Numbered from the stretch's first letter, positions 11,731 through 23,164 are shown. The stretch is 64,000 bases of DNA from Ovis canadensis (GCF_042477335.2 NC_091256.1:40441001-40505000), one strand, 5' to 3'. Notes: generated by a model not told the origin, from the sequence alone. Numbers and translations are program-made.

Positions 11731-13640
11731 AAGGGCATTTGAAAATTCTGTCCTCCACAAAAAAATTACAAAACTGGCAAAAATATTCAAAATCTTTTCA
11801 GAACTCTGCAGGAGTGTTTACTAAAGAAAATGGCTGAACTAGGGAGTAGTTTGAAATATAACAGTTGACATTCCCAGTTCAAACTGGCTAAGGGAGCATA
11901 ATAGAGCTGGAACTTTTCAAAGCCAGTTCTCAGAGAATTGTCATTATTCTACTTGTCTGGTATTCTCTGGAAAACACCACTTGCAAGGCTGTCCGTGACC
12001 TGACTCGAGCTTATTCAGTATGAAAAGCACTTTTTTCCTAAGAAGAATTTGTCCAAAAAAAAAAATTATAGACATGTGTTTTATCTTTGCAGCTGCCTGA
12101 GATAGTGGATCACAGTTGAGACAAATAATGGACTATCTAAAAAGCTTAAGGAGAGCTGAGGAATGAGATGTCCACAGGGACTGTGAAAAACTGACCTATT
12201 CTTGGAACTCTAGAAGGCCACACACATGGCAGGGCTGGGCACATGCTTAGGGAAGGCCCTAAGATCTCACCTGTGACTGTGAGACTCTGCACAAGCAGGA
12301 AGTTAGATTGAGGAAGCGTTGTCAACTGCCTGGTTGAGTGTTGAAAGCATGTCCCAACATGCACACAGAGTCTCTCAACAAACACTGGATGATTTATTAG
12401 TTCCAGGCATTTAAGGAAATCTGTCTTATCATTAGTTGACCTTAAGTTAACTGAGTAGAGACATCAGTGGCCATACAAAATCGGACTTTTTAGAATTAGT
12501 TCAGAAAAATCACTAAACAAAGAACAATAAGCAGCAACAATAACAAACCCTGGGTTTATATGCAAATAATGTCGCACCAAATAAGGACTATAAAAAGATA
12601 GAAATTATAAAGAAAATAGTCAAATAGAAGCTTTAGAGTTGAAAAATATGATAACTAAAATGAAAAACTTACTACAGGAGCTCAACATAGGATGTGTACA
12701 GGCAAGAGAAATAATCAATGGACTTGAAAACAAGAACCAATTCAGATGATCCAGTTTGAAGAAAAGAAAGAGAGAGAGAAAAAGGAATTTTTTAAAAAGT
12801 AGCAGAGCCTCAGAAATCTGTGGGATGTCATCAAATATAGCTTCATACATAGAGTGGGAGTTCTAGAAGGTAAAGAGAGAAAAGGGGAACAGAAAAAGTG
12901 TTTAGAGGAAATAATGGCAGAAAACTTCCCAATTTTGAGAAAAAAACCATTAGTCTATATGTCCAAAAAGCACACTGAACTCCACATAAACCCACACTAA
13001 ACTCAAATAGGATAAACACAGGGCTTCCCTGAGGGTCAGATGGTAAAGAATCTGTCTGCAATACAGGGGACCCGGTTCGATCCCTGGGTTGGGAAGATCC
13101 CCTGGAGGAGGGCATGGCAACCCACTCCAGTATTCTTGCCTGGAGAATTCCATGGGCAGAGGAGACTTGTGAGCTACAGTCCATGGTCTTTCAAAGAGCT
13201 GGGCATGACTGAGGGATGAACACACACACACACACAATAAACACCTAGACACATGATAATCAAACTGTTAAAAGAGAGAGAATCTTGAAAATAGCAAGAA
13301 AAAAGCAACTCACAAAGCATCAAGCACAAAGATCCTTAATAAGATTAACATCTCATTTCTCATCAGACGCATGGAAGACAGAAGGCTGTGGCATGATATA
13401 TTTAAAGTATTGAAGGAAGAAAACCCTGCCAGTCCAACATTCTATATAAATAAACAAAACCACGGTCATTCATCACTAGTTTATACACTCTGTAAGAAAC
13501 AGCGTCCATCAGGCAGAGATAAAAGAACAATAACTCAAATCCACATGGTGAAATATAGAAAACGGTGAAAGAAACTATACAGGTAAACATAAAAAGGGCA
13601 GCAAAAGTCTATTTCTGTTGGTAGTTTCACCTTATTTTTA
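11731..13640 (+). mobile_element. L1/HAL1-like ORF1 region, decayed
   Basis: The 12500-13600 part follows the order of an L1-type ORF1 region: 'cagagcctcagaaatctgtg', 'ggaaataatggcagaaaact', then 'catgataatcaaactgttaa' and 'ctcatttctcatcagacgca'. Stops and indels are frequent and a ruminant SINE sits inside it at 13021. It probably inserted into the older repeat whose halves lie at 10920-11730 and 14145-14560. Confidence 0.6.
13021..13214 (+). mobile_element. BovA2 SINE inside L1-like sequence
   Basis: Typical start 'gggcttccctgagggtcaga', tRNA-like 'cccggttcgatccctgggtt', middle 'cactccagtattcttgcctg' and end 'gagctgggcatgactgag'. A short (AC)n tail follows at 13221-13236. Confidence 0.92.
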
Positions 13641-13651
13641 AAAATCACTGC

Positions 13652-13905
13652 AGGGACTTCCCTGATGATCCAGTGGTTGAGAGTGTTCTTTGCAATTCAG
13701 GGGACATGGGTGTGACCCCTGGTAGGAGAACTAGGACCCCACATGCTGTGGAGCAACTGGGACCATGCATGACCACTGGAGAGCCCACATGGGACAACTA
13801 GAGAGTACAACTAGAGAGCTTCCGGCAACGGAAGCTCCCACACGACTTGACGAAGATCCCGAGTGCTGCAACTGAGACCAGTGCAGCCAAATAAAATAAA
13901 GTAAC
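13652..13905 (+). mobile_element. CHR-type SINE
   Basis: It starts 'gggacttccctgatgatcca' and contains 'gtgacccctggtaggagaac' and the long CHR body ending 'gcagccaaataaaataaa'. Internal short duplications ('aactagagag') are visible near 13797-13820. Confidence 0.85.
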
Positions 13906-14144
13906 TGCATAAAGCAACAATGATAAATCTGTGGGGGTGGGCATACCATGAACAGAGATATAACTTGTATGATAACAGCACAAAAGAAGGGGGAGAATGA
14001 GCCATATGTATGTGTGTGTGTATATATAAAATATACAAAGTTTTTGTATATTATTGAAATTATATTTTTGAAATTATTATTGAAATTAAGTTAGAATTAA
14101 TTTGAACTAGCGCATTATGTTAATTATACCTCAGGCAATGGCTA

Positions 14145-14560
14145 AGAAAAAGAGCCGGGAGTGATCAATTGTGTCAAATGCTGCTGATAGAGATCTAGCT
14201 ATGATGGAATCTGAGGACTGACTGCTTGATTTGGCAACATGAAGGTCACTGGTGAGCAGGGTGGGGCGTAAAGCAGACTAGATTGGTCCAAGTAGAATGG
14301 AAGAAAAGGAGGGAGAGATTATTTTTTCTTAAAAAAGAAAAAGGTAATTCTTTCGTGAGTTTGCTGAAAATGGGGAGAAGAGAAATGGAAGTGGGATGAA
14401 GAATGAGAGATTAAAGTTAACGGGTTTGTGTGCTGATAACAATAATTGAGCAGAGTGAGAAAAATTGATAACTGCCTTCTCTGTCACTGTTATTAAGGAA
14501 GAAATTTTGAGATCAGAAGGGAATTATTATAGCACCTTGCTTCTTACCCAAATGTCCCAG
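14145..14560 (+). mobile_element. old LINE-type repeat, second part
   Basis: The sequence 'gagtgatcaattgtgtcaaa' and 'ttggcaacatgaaggtcact' continue the old repeat that stops at about 11730. This suggests a single ancient element split by a later insertion. Confidence 0.45.
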
Positions 14561-14989
14561 GAATTGGCATCTTTGGTTATTGGCAGAATATGTCTATATA
14601 TACGTGTGTATGTATGTATGCACATATTCATGTGTATTGAATAACACTGTATTAATATATTATGCCCACCAGAAAAGATAAAAATTAAATTTTTAGAGGT
14701 TTAAGATAAATTTGGAAAAAAAAGTCAATAAATAAGATGGTGTATCATATAATCACTAACACCTCAGGCACTCAGAGCAAGGTACATAGTGAATAAAATC
14801 CATGCTTCAATTGACTTTTTGCTAATTTTGAATTTTCTGGCTGTCTTTTTATCAGCTACAGTTAGATTCATCCTTGCTCTTACTTTGTAGTGAGTTTATA
14901 CCTAGAAGAGTAGTGATGATCTTTCTTTGTTTTCTTGTTTACTCTGCCTGCATTAGCATTATCTTCCAACTGGGTTTTTTTTTTTTGGG

Positions 14990-15215
14990 GGGGGCCCAAT
15001 TTCTTTTTTAACTTTTTTATGGAGAATTTCAAACAAACACAGCATACGAACACTAATATATCCATCATTCTCCTTCTTCATTGATCAACTCATGACCTCT
15101 CAGCCCTGTAGTATTTTGTAGTATTTTGAAGCTAATCCCACATATTGTATGATTTCACCTGGAAATAATTCAGTGTGTATATCTAAAACACAAGGACTCT
15201 TAAAAAAAAAAAAGA
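14990..15215 (-). mobile_element. old L1 3'-UTR fragment
   Basis: Motif order 'ttatggagaatttcaaacaa', 'attgatcaactcatgacc', 'tattttgaagctaatcccac' and 'acaaggactcttaaaaa' is that of an ancient L1 3' region. The adjoining T-run at about 14977-14988 and A-run at 15203-15213 are homopolymers. Orientation is inferred. Confidence 0.55.
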
Positions 15216-15519
15216 AAGAAAAAACCACCTAACTACCATGCCGCTAGCGTAACTAAGAAATAATTTGAAGGAATCTTTAACTTGAAGTAATGGAGGAATC
15301 TTGGCAATAAAAAATCAGGTCAGGAAAGAAATGTGTTTTTAGCATAAAAAGCTGAGGTCATTAATTCACAAGGAGTAAGATCGAAATAATATCAATCTGG
15401 TGAAGATTCTTTCTTTGCATAAACTAGTTGGGGGTTACTTCTCCAGTAAACTAGAGTAGTGGTCTCTGATGAAAAACTAATGTTTATGGTAGTGGATTAT
15501 GCTGGTCTTCAGGTACTCT

Positions 15520-15744
15520 GTGTGTGCTAAGTTATTCACTAGTCACTCTTTGCGACCCCATGGACTGTAGCCCGCCAGGCTCCTCTGTCCATGGGATTCT
15601 CCAGGCAAGAATACTGGAGTGGGTTGCCATGCCCTCCTCCAGGGGATCTTCCCTACCCAGGGATCCAAGCCTGTCTTGACTTCTGTATTGGAAGGCGGGT
15701 TTTTTGTTTTGTTTTGTTTTTTACCTCTAGTGCCACCTGGGAAG
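15520..15744 (-). mobile_element. BovA2 SINE
   Basis: Reverse-oriented: 'ctttgcgaccccatggactg', 'ggagtgggttgccatgccct' and the 'tgccacctgggaag' end. A (GTTTT)n stretch (about 15700-15722) is expanded inside it. Confidence 0.88.
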
Positions 15745-16631
15745 AGAAAAGTTAACCCTGGCATTGCTAGCAGAATGAGACTGAATTGGCCTGGAAGCAA
15801 CCAATTCCCTCCCACAAGGAACCAAATCCTCTCTCCACTTTCAAAAGCAGAAGCTGGAGCTGATGAAAATCACATCCTCATCCAAGTGAAGTCTGATGGA
15901 GGTAGGGTCTGTATTGTACATTACAGGAAGGGATGAACCAGGGACTCCACCATCCCATGGGCAATGATGGTGGGAAAGCTGGCAGGAGTTGAAGGAACGT
16001 AGGCGGCCGGGAGGAGCAACCCGACCTCCAAGGAGCGGTGGCTGCATGGGTGCAGGAGGGCCTAGAGGAACTATCCCATGTTGAAGGTCAGGAAGGGCGG
16101 TGGTGAGGAGATACCCCTCGTCCAAGGTAAGGAGCAGCGGCTGTGCTTTGCTGGAGCAGCCGTGAAGAGATACCCCACGCCCAAGGTAAGAGAAACCCGA
16201 AGAAGATGGCAGGTGTTGTAAGAGGGCATCAGAGGGCAGACACACTGAAAACATACTCACAGAAAACTAGTCAATCTAATCACACTAGGACCACAGCCTT
16301 GTCTAACTCAATGAAACTAAGCCATGCCCGCGGGGCAACCCAAGCTGGGCGGGTCAGGGTGGAGAGGTCTGACAGAATGTGGTCCACTGGAGAAGGGAAT
16401 GGCAAACCACTTCAGTATTCTTGCCTTGAGAACCCCATGAACAGTATGAAAAGGCAAAATGATAGGTTACTGAAACAGGAACTCCCCAGGTCAGTAGGTG
16501 CCCAATATGCTACTGGAGATCAGTGGAGAAATAACTCCAGAAAGAATGAAGGGATGGAGCCAAAGCAAACACAATACCCAGCTGTGGATGTGATTGGTGA
16601 TAGAAGCAAGGTCTGATGCGGTAAAGAGCAA

Positions 16632-17648
16632 TATTGCATAGGAACCTGGAATGTCAGGTCCATGAATCAAGGCAAACTGGAAGTGCTCAAACAGGAAATG
16701 GCAAGAGTGAACGTCGACATTCTAGGAATCAGTGAACTAAAATGGACTGGAATGGGTGAATTTAACTCAGATGACCATTATATCTACTACTGCGGGCAGG
16801 AATCCCTCAGAAGAAATGGAGTAGCTATCATGGTCAACAAAAGAGTCTGAAATGCAGTACTTGGATGCAATCTCAAAAACGACAGAATGATCTCTGTTTG
16901 TTTCCAAGGCAAACCATTCAATATCACAGTAATCCAAGTTTATGCCCCAACCAGTAACACTGAAGAAGCTGAAGTTGAACAGTTCTATGAAGACCTACAA
17001 GACCTTGTAGAACTAACACCCAAAAAAGATGTCCTTTTCAGTATAGGGGACTGGAATGCAAAAGTAGGAAGTCAAGAAACACCTGGAGTAACAGGCAAAT
17101 TTGGCCTTGGAATGTGGAATGAAGCAGGGCAAAGACTAACAGAGCTTTCCCAAGAAAATGCACTGGTCATAGCAAACACCCTTTTCCAACAACACAAAAG
17201 AAGACTCTACACATGGACATCACCAGATGGTCAACAGCGAAATCAGATTGATTATATTCTTTGCAGCCAAAGATGGAGAAGCTGTATACAGTCAACAAAA
17301 ACAAGACCAGGAGCTGACTGTGGCTCAGATCATGAACTCCTTATTACCAAATTCAGACTGAAATTGAAGAAAGTAGGGAAAACCACTAGACCATTCAGGT
17401 ATGACCTAAATCAAATCCCTTATGATTATACAGTGGAAGTGAGAAATAGATTTAAGGGCCTAGATCTGATAGATAGAGTGCCTGATGAACTATGGACTGA
17501 GGTTCGTGACATTGTACAGGAGACAGGGATCAAGACCATCCCCATGGAAAAGAAATGCAAAAAAGCAAAATGGCTGTCTGGGGAAGACTTACAAATAGCT
17601 GTGAAAAGAAGAGAGGCGAAAAAGCCAAGGAGAAAAGGAAAGATATAA
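16632..17648 (+). pseudogene. BovB endonuclease domain, broken
   Basis: The frame begins with the 'GTWNVRSMNQGK' type start of the endonuclease and continues with 'DILGISELKW', 'VYAPTS', 'GDWNAKVG', 'QIDYILCSQRW' and 'GSDHELL'. These are the ordered motifs of APE-like endonucleases, including the SDH signature. One in-frame TGA at 16848-16850 splits it; the frame is the same on both sides. It ends at a TAA at 17646. In a live element this domain nicks target DNA. This copy cannot make the full protein. Confidence 0.9.
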
Positions 17649-17739
17649 GCATCTGAATGCAGAGTTCCAGAGAATAGCAAGAAGAGATAAGAAAGCCTTC
17701 TTCAGCGATCAATGCAAAGAAATAGAGGAAAACAACAGA

Positions 17740-19087
17740 ATGGGAAAGACTAGAGATCTCTTCAAGAAAATCAGAGATACCAAGGGAACATTTCATGCAA
17801 AGATGGGCTCGATAAAGGACAGAAATGGTATGGACCTAACAGAATCAGAAGATATTAAGAAAAGGTGGCAAGAATACATGGAAGAACTGTACAAAAAAGA
17901 TCTTCACGACCCAGATAATCACGATGGTGTGATCACTCACCTAGAGCCAGACATCTGGAATTTGAAGTCAAGTGGGCCTTAGAAACCATCACTACAAACA
18001 AAGCTAGTGGAGGTGATGGAATTCCAATTGAGCTATTTCAATACCTGAAAGATGATGCTGTGAAAGTGCTGCACTCAATATGCCAGCAAATTTGGAAAAC
18101 TCAGCAGTGGCCATCGGACTGGAAAAGGTCAGTTTTCATTCCAATCCCAAAGAAAGGCAATGCCAAAGAATGCTCAAACTACCGCACAATTGTACTCATC
18201 TCACACACTAGTAAAGTCATGCTCAAAATTCTCCAAGCCAGGCTTCAGCAGTACATGAACCGTGGACTTCCTGATGTTCAAGCTGGCTTTAGAAAAGGCA
18301 GAGGAACCAGAGATCAAATTGCCAACATCTGCTGGATCATGGAAAAAGCAAGAGAGTTCCAGAAAAACATCTATTTCTGCTTTATTGACTATGCCAAAGC
18401 CTTTGACTCTGTGGATCACAATCAACTGTGGAAAATTCTGAAAGAGATGGGAATACCAGACCACCTGACCTGCCTCTTGAGAAATCTGTATGCAGATCAG
18501 GAAGCAACATTTAGAATTGGACATGGAACAACAGATTGGTTCCAATAGGAAAAGGAGTGCATCAAGGCTATATATTGTCACCCTGCTTATTTAACTTCTA
18601 TGCAGAATACATCATGAGAAACGCTGGACTGGAAGAAACACAAGCTGGAATCCATACTGCCGGGAGAAATATCAATAACCTCAGATATGCAGATGACACC
18701 ACCCTTATGGCAGAAAGTGAAGAGGAACTAAAAAGCCTCTTGATGAAAGTGAAAGTGGAGAGTGAAAAAGTTGGCTTAAAGCTCAACATTCAGAAAACAA
18801 AGATCATGGCATCTGGTCCCATCACTTCATGGGAAATAGATGGGGAAACAGTGGAAACAGTGTCAGATTTTATTTTTTTGGGCTCCAAAATCACTGCAGA
18901 TGGTGACTGCAGCCATGAAATTAAAAGACACTTACTCCTTGGAAGAAAAGTTATGACCAACCTAGATAGCATATTCAAAAGCAGAGATGTTACTTTGCCA
19001 ACTAAGGTCCGTCTAGTCAAGGCTATGGTTTTTTCTGTGGTCACGTATGGATGTGAGAGTTGGACTGTGAAGAAGGCTGAGCGCTGA
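17740..19087 (+). pseudogene. BovB reverse transcriptase domain, broken
   Basis: The region holds RT motifs in order: 'SVFIPIPKKGN' and 'NYRTI' near 18130-18190, 'QAGFRKGRGTRDQI' near 18280-18325, 'FIDYAKAFDSVDH' near 18380-18420, 'GVHQGYILSP' near 18555-18585 and the catalytic 'RYADDTTLMAE' near 18682-18715. They fall in three different frames, with shifts near 17955-18060 and 18546. The latter is a lost A in 'ttccaatagg', which reads 'ttccaaatagg' in the copy at 46584. The protein is therefore not expressed intact. Confidence 0.9.
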
Positions 19088-19462
19088 AGAATTGATGGTT
19101 TTCAACTGTGGTGTTGGAGAAGACCCTTGAGAGTCCCTTGGACTGCAAGGAGATCCAACCAGTCCATTCTGAAGGAGATCAGCCCTGGGATTTCTTTGGA
19201 AGGACTGATGCTGAAGCTGACACTCCAGTACTCTGGCCACCTCATGCAAAGAGTTGACTCACTGGAAAAGACTCTGATGGTGGGAGGGATTGGGGGCAGG
19301 AGGAGAAGGGGACGACAGAGGATGAGATGGCTGGATGGCATCACTGACTCGATGGACATGAGTCTGAGTGAACTCCGGGAATTGGTGCTGGACAGGGAGG
19401 CTTGGCGTGCTTCGATTCATGGGGTCGCAAAGAGTCGACACGACTGAGCGACTGAACTGAAT

Positions 19463-20095
19463 TGAGGCAGTTAAGGGAACAGTTAGCTTGGGAGGGAGCA
19501 ATGAATACCCTTTGAAGCCCTAAATAGGGGCTGGAAGTTTCTCTTTAGTGTGCTAAAAGGGAGCCACTTTCCTATTCAAGGCAAGGTCCCTATTAGCCCT
19601 GTGCTATTTGTGGCAGTTCCTTGAAACTTGTCAAAAACTCCTTAATTATCTCTCAGAAAAATATGCTGTATTTTGTGTGGAGAAGACTGGGGGGTTGGGG
19701 CAGCAGAACTTGGACTGGCAAGAGAGTATATGAATGTTCCTGCAGAGGAGATCCAGCACCCTAATGATCAGGCCATGGAAATTCACAGTTCCCCCACGCA
19801 GGACCCGCAGGCTCTGTTCTGCCCTGCAGGGTACATGTTGCCACAGCTCTGGTCCAAACTGTGAAGTTAGGTTCACATCTGTATTCTGTTATTTTTAATA
19901 CCCAGCCCCCCATTTCTTGCTCGGAAAATTTCATGGACAAAGGAGCCTGGTGGGCTCCATGGGGTGTGAAGCGTTGGACACAACTGAGGAACTAACACAC
20001 TTCACACTTCTTTTTTTCACTTCTCCCCCTCCTTCATTTCAGGCGTCAGCATACAATGGCTTTCAAGTTTTCTGACTAACAATAAAAATAAACCA
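19463..20095. other. intergenic, with a short SINE fragment
   Basis: This holds a 3'-half BovA fragment at about 19921-20004 ('aaggagcctggtgggctcca', 'gttggacacaactgagga', + strand). I recognise no gene in the remaining sequence. Confidence 0.6.
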
Positions 20096-20233
20096 GTTTC
20101 ATTAGGAGGTTGAGATTAATATATACAGACTACTATATATAATCAACAAGGACCTACTATGTAGCATAGGGAAGTCTACTCAATACTCTATAATGACCTA
20201 TAATGGAAAAGAATCTGAACACAACATGGTAAA
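20096..20233 (+). mobile_element. old L1 3' end, left part
   Basis: 'caacaaggacctactatgta', 'ctactcaatactctataatg' and 'aacatggtaaatcaactat' are the order seen in artiodactyl L1 3' ends. The element resumes at 20971 ('atttcaatataaaacttaaa'), so the BovB between inserted into it. Confidence 0.75.
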
Positions 20234-20241
20234 TCAACTAT
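20234..20241. repeat. target-site duplication of BovB (left)
   Basis: The eight bases tcaactat border the BovB and recur at 20963-20970. Only one copy is expected in an undisturbed L1 3' end, which supports this reading. Confidence 0.8.
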
Positions 20242-20962
20242 TCAGTTCAGTTCAGTTGCTCAGTTGTGTTTGACTCTTTGTGACCCCATGAACCACAGCA
20301 TGCCAGGCCTCCCTGTCCATCACCAACTCCCAGAGTCCACCCAAACCCATGTCCATTGTGTCGGTGATGCTGTCCACCCGTCTCATCCTCTGCCATCCCC
20401 TTCTCCTGCTGCCCTCAATCTTTCCCAGCATCAGGGTCTTTTCAAATGAGTCAGTTCTTTACATCAAGTGGTCAAAGTATCGGAGTTTCAGCTTCAACAT
20501 CAGTCCCTCCAATGAACACCCAGGACTGATCTCCTTTAGGATGGACTGGTTGGATCTCCTTGCAGTCCAAGGGACAAGGGACTCTCAAGAGTCTTCCCCA
20601 ACACCACAGTTCAAAAGCATCAATTCCTCGGCACTCAGCTTTCTTTATAGTCCAACTCTCACATCCATATACGACTACTGGAAAAACCATATCCTTGACT
20701 ACACCTTTGTTGGCAAAGTAATGTTTCTGCTTTTTAATATGCTGTCTAGTTTGGTCATAACTTTCCTTACAAGGAGCAAGTGCCTTTTAATTTCATGGCT
20801 GCAATTACCATCTGCAGTGATTTTGGAGCCCAGAAAAATAAAGTCAGTCACGGTTTCCACTGTTTCCCCATCTATTTGCCATGAAGTGATGGGACCGGAT
20901 GCCATGATCTTCGTTTTCTGAATGTTGAGCTTTAAGCCAACTTTTTCACTCTCTTCTTTCAC
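20242..20962 (-). mobile_element. BovB LINE fragment inserted in an old L1
   Basis: Reverse-oriented BovB 3' part of about 0.72 kb, from the 'ttcagttcagttcagttgct' end to the middle of the reverse transcriptase ('actttttcactctcttct'). The copy is 5'-truncated with small deletions, for example near 20700. Confidence 0.93.
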
Positions 20963-20970
20963 TCAACTAT
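20963..20970. repeat. target-site duplication of BovB (right)
   Basis: Exact copy of the eight bases at 20234-20241. Confidence 0.8.
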
Positions 20971-21335
20971 ATTTCAATATAAAACTTAAAAAATAAACTA
21001 GCTTGCATAATGTTATATTTTAATTCCTCAAAATCGGCTCAGCATAAAGGACAATGCTTTGACTTGAATATTTCTCTTTATGATCAGGGAGTGGAAACTG
21101 TCAGTTGGGGCTCGGGTCTGAAACACTGGTTGACGCGGAGACTTGGGGCCACTCTGCTTCAGTCCACGCACTTCCTTCCGGGGTAGCTCCGAGTGGTCCG
21201 CGGGGTCCCCTCCAGCTCCTTCCACGTGCTGGTGGGGCCCCGCTACCTAGGGCCCCCTAGAGGACACAGGCAAATAACCCCAAACACTGCTAGGGCCACT
21301 GCTAGGGCACGCCGGCCTGAGGCGTGGGAGGCCGG

Positions 21336-21340
21336 CCAAT
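21336..21340 (+). promoter_or_regulatory. CCAAT box (distal)
   Basis: A ccaat pentamer in the CpG island, over 500 bases upstream of the presumed start. It is a candidate NF-Y site but too distal for a core element. Confidence 0.35.
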
Positions 21341-21751
21341 GCTGCCAGCCCAAAGCGAAACGCAAGTGGGCGGGGCCGGGCGCCGGAGGCGGACGTGCCT
21401 TCAGCAGGCCCGCAAGGGTTCCCAGCTCTGTGAGTCCCTTCTGGGGAACCGGGAGAGGGCTCCTCTCCTCATTACATAACGGCCTGAGCGGAGCGGGCCC
21501 GCTGTAGTCGCGACGGCTCCTTCCTCCGCCTCTACAAAGCCCGGGGAGTACCAGCCCGGGACAAGACAGCCGACAGCGGTCACCGCAGCTGCGTTTGCCG
21601 TCCCGTCTGGAGAAGGCAGAGGTCTCCGGGCACACGCGAGATGTCTCTCTAAACCCAATGCGTGGTCCTCAGTCCGGCTTTTTCAACTAGGGGAGAGGGC
21701 AGCAGCGAGGGGTAAGAATGGGAGGGGCCCTGCGCGCTGAGGAGGTCTCCC

Positions 21752-21788
21752 ATTGGCTCCTCTCTCTCCGCTCTCAGACCCCCATTGG
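21752..21788 (-). promoter_or_regulatory. two inverted CCAAT boxes
   Basis: Two attgg motifs (21752-21756 and 21784-21788) lie 32 bases apart, about three helical turns. Both have a flanking pattern (cccattggc) close to the NF-Y consensus. Spaced NF-Y pairs are common in TATA-less promoters. Function is inferred. Confidence 0.55.
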
Positions 21789-21859
21789 CCGCGGGTCGAG
21801 CGCACGGGCCGAGCACGCTGCCCCGCGACGCGCGGCGTTGGGCTGAGGCGGCGGCGCAG

Positions 21860-21864
21860 CCAAT
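21860..21864 (+). promoter_or_regulatory. CCAAT box (proximal)
   Basis: The motif gcagccaatgggag fits the NF-Y consensus well. It lies some tens of bases upstream of the presumed exon 1, the normal distance for a CCAAT box. Confidence 0.55.
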
Positions 21865-21899
21865 GGGAGTGGCCCGCGGGGCAGGGCTGAGGGCTCTGG

Positions 21900-22017
21900 G
21901 TCTCCGGGCGCGGGCGAGTTGGTAAACAGATCCGGAGCGCGTGCCGGGCGCCAGCGCTGAGGCGAGCGCGCGGAGGTTGCGCGAAGGTGACCGCGGATCC
22001 TAGCTTCCTGCAGCCGG
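21900..22017 (+). other. COQ8A: probable non-coding exon 1 of COQ8A
   Basis: The CpG-rich block ends in a strong splice donor, cagccgg|gtaagg, at 22017/22018. The stretch has a TAG at 22001-22003. If exon 2 starts at 44060 that stop is in frame with the coding sequence, so translation would not start here. The left border is a guess from the CCAAT positions. I infer exon 1 from the donor, the CpG island and the distance to exon 2. An RNA end map would settle it. Confidence 0.5.
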
Positions 22018-23164
22018 GTAAGGCTGCTGCCCGCCGGCCGCCGCGTGCCCTGGGCGCCGCCTGCCTGAGGCCAGAGCAGGGCTAACCTCCCGCTTGGGCC
22101 CTTCTTGCATCCTCAAGTGACAGCGCGGCTTCCCCTTTGCGAGTTTCATTTGCCCCGAGTTCCGGGCCACGGCGCGGTGGGCGCGCTTCAGAGTGCAGGG
22201 TGGGCGCCTACGGCTGTCTGCTACCCCCGTTCCCACAGCCCATATCTGTCTCGGGGAGGGTGTGAAGGCTCCCTGCCAAAGCCTTGGGTCCTCGGAACTC
22301 GCCTAGCAGCCCTGGTGACCTGATGCCTTGTTTCTTGGTCGCCAGTACTGCTTTCCTGCCTCGCTTTCTTACGATGACATTTCTCTTCACGCCTAGACCC
22401 CTTTGCACTGTCTCAGGGGCGCTAATTGTCCCTGGCCTGAGGTTTGTGTCAGAACGTTGACGCCCTTGGCCCTAGCCAGCTGTTGGGTTTCACTGGTGAG
22501 GGTTTTGTATGAACATGGGAATGAGGGTCCTTTTTGGTTCTGTTCTCTGTTGGCTTTTCTTTGGCCCGTCCTCCTGCTTCTTCAAACACTGGGGTTCTTG
22601 TCAATGGTCGTGCCTTTCCCCAGTGCCTGCCCCTCTGCCAAACGGAGGCCGGTCCTCCCATGTACCTTGTGGGATGGGGAATACTGCTGGGGGGGCCGGT
22701 CTGGATGCTGGAACTCTCCATTTGGATGACAGGTGCCAGTCCTCTGAAGGCTGAGCGGCTTCTGTGCAGCCTTTCATCCTGGGTAGGGCCTGCAGCCCAT
22801 TGGGAAACTCATCTATGCTCAGTTGGGCCTTGGGTGTGCGTGACAGAAGACTGAAGAGTTGGACCTGCCAGGCCTAACTTGCTGTTGAAGGATTTGAGGG
22901 TGCATGATGCCAGCTTGCCAGCTGTTATGCTGGCAGGAGGGCCCATCTCTGGAGAAGGTACAAAGCAGGAGGGTGCGGGGTGGGGGGGGGGGACTGGTGA
23001 TTCTCAGGGGAAACACCTTTATGATTGATGATGGCTTTGGGTATTTTCAACTTTGCAAATGATGCAGACAAAACAGGGTTATGATTTGGGGCCTGACCTT
23101 GGACAACTCAAAGGAAAAGTGAACCAAGGTGGTCTGAATGCTTCCCTGTGTGTCGCATAAGCCA

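Larger units (their letters stand above)
15980..19462 (+). mobile_element. nearly full-length BovB LINE, inactive
   Basis: This is the longest BovB in the window (about 3.5 kb, close to full length for the family). It has a GC-rich 5' region of repeated 'ccaaggtaag'-like units (16080-16190), an apurinic endonuclease-like domain, a reverse transcriptase domain with a YADD catalytic motif (near 18690) and the 'actgagcgactgaactga' 3' end. The frame is broken by a stop at 16848-16850 and by several frameshifts. BovB is known as the RTE-type LINE that supplies the 3' end of Bov SINEs. The 5' border is approximate and I found no clear target-site duplication. Confidence 0.93.
21180..22330 (+). promoter_or_regulatory. 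COQ8A: CpG-island promoter of COQ8A
   Basis: The sequence changes abruptly from AT-rich transposon debris to GC- and CpG-rich DNA, densest at about 21340-22080. It contains a GC box (gggcggggcc, 21368-21377), an E-box cacgtg (21223-21228), and CCAAT motifs in both orientations. There is no TATA box at the expected place. This is the usual form of a broadly expressed nuclear gene for a mitochondrial protein. The transcription start cannot be set from sequence alone; I place it near 21900. Assignment to COQ8A rests on the coding exons downstream on the same strand. Confidence 0.75.

Noticed and set aside
16887..17648. 253-codon open frame with endonuclease motifs
   Set aside because: It is a real BovB domain but part of a broken element, so I list it as a pseudogene and not a host gene.
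21190..21660. Open frames in the CpG island (104-130 codons, both strands)
   Set aside because: High GC content depletes stop codons. The frames have no recognisable domain and lie where promoter sequence is expected.
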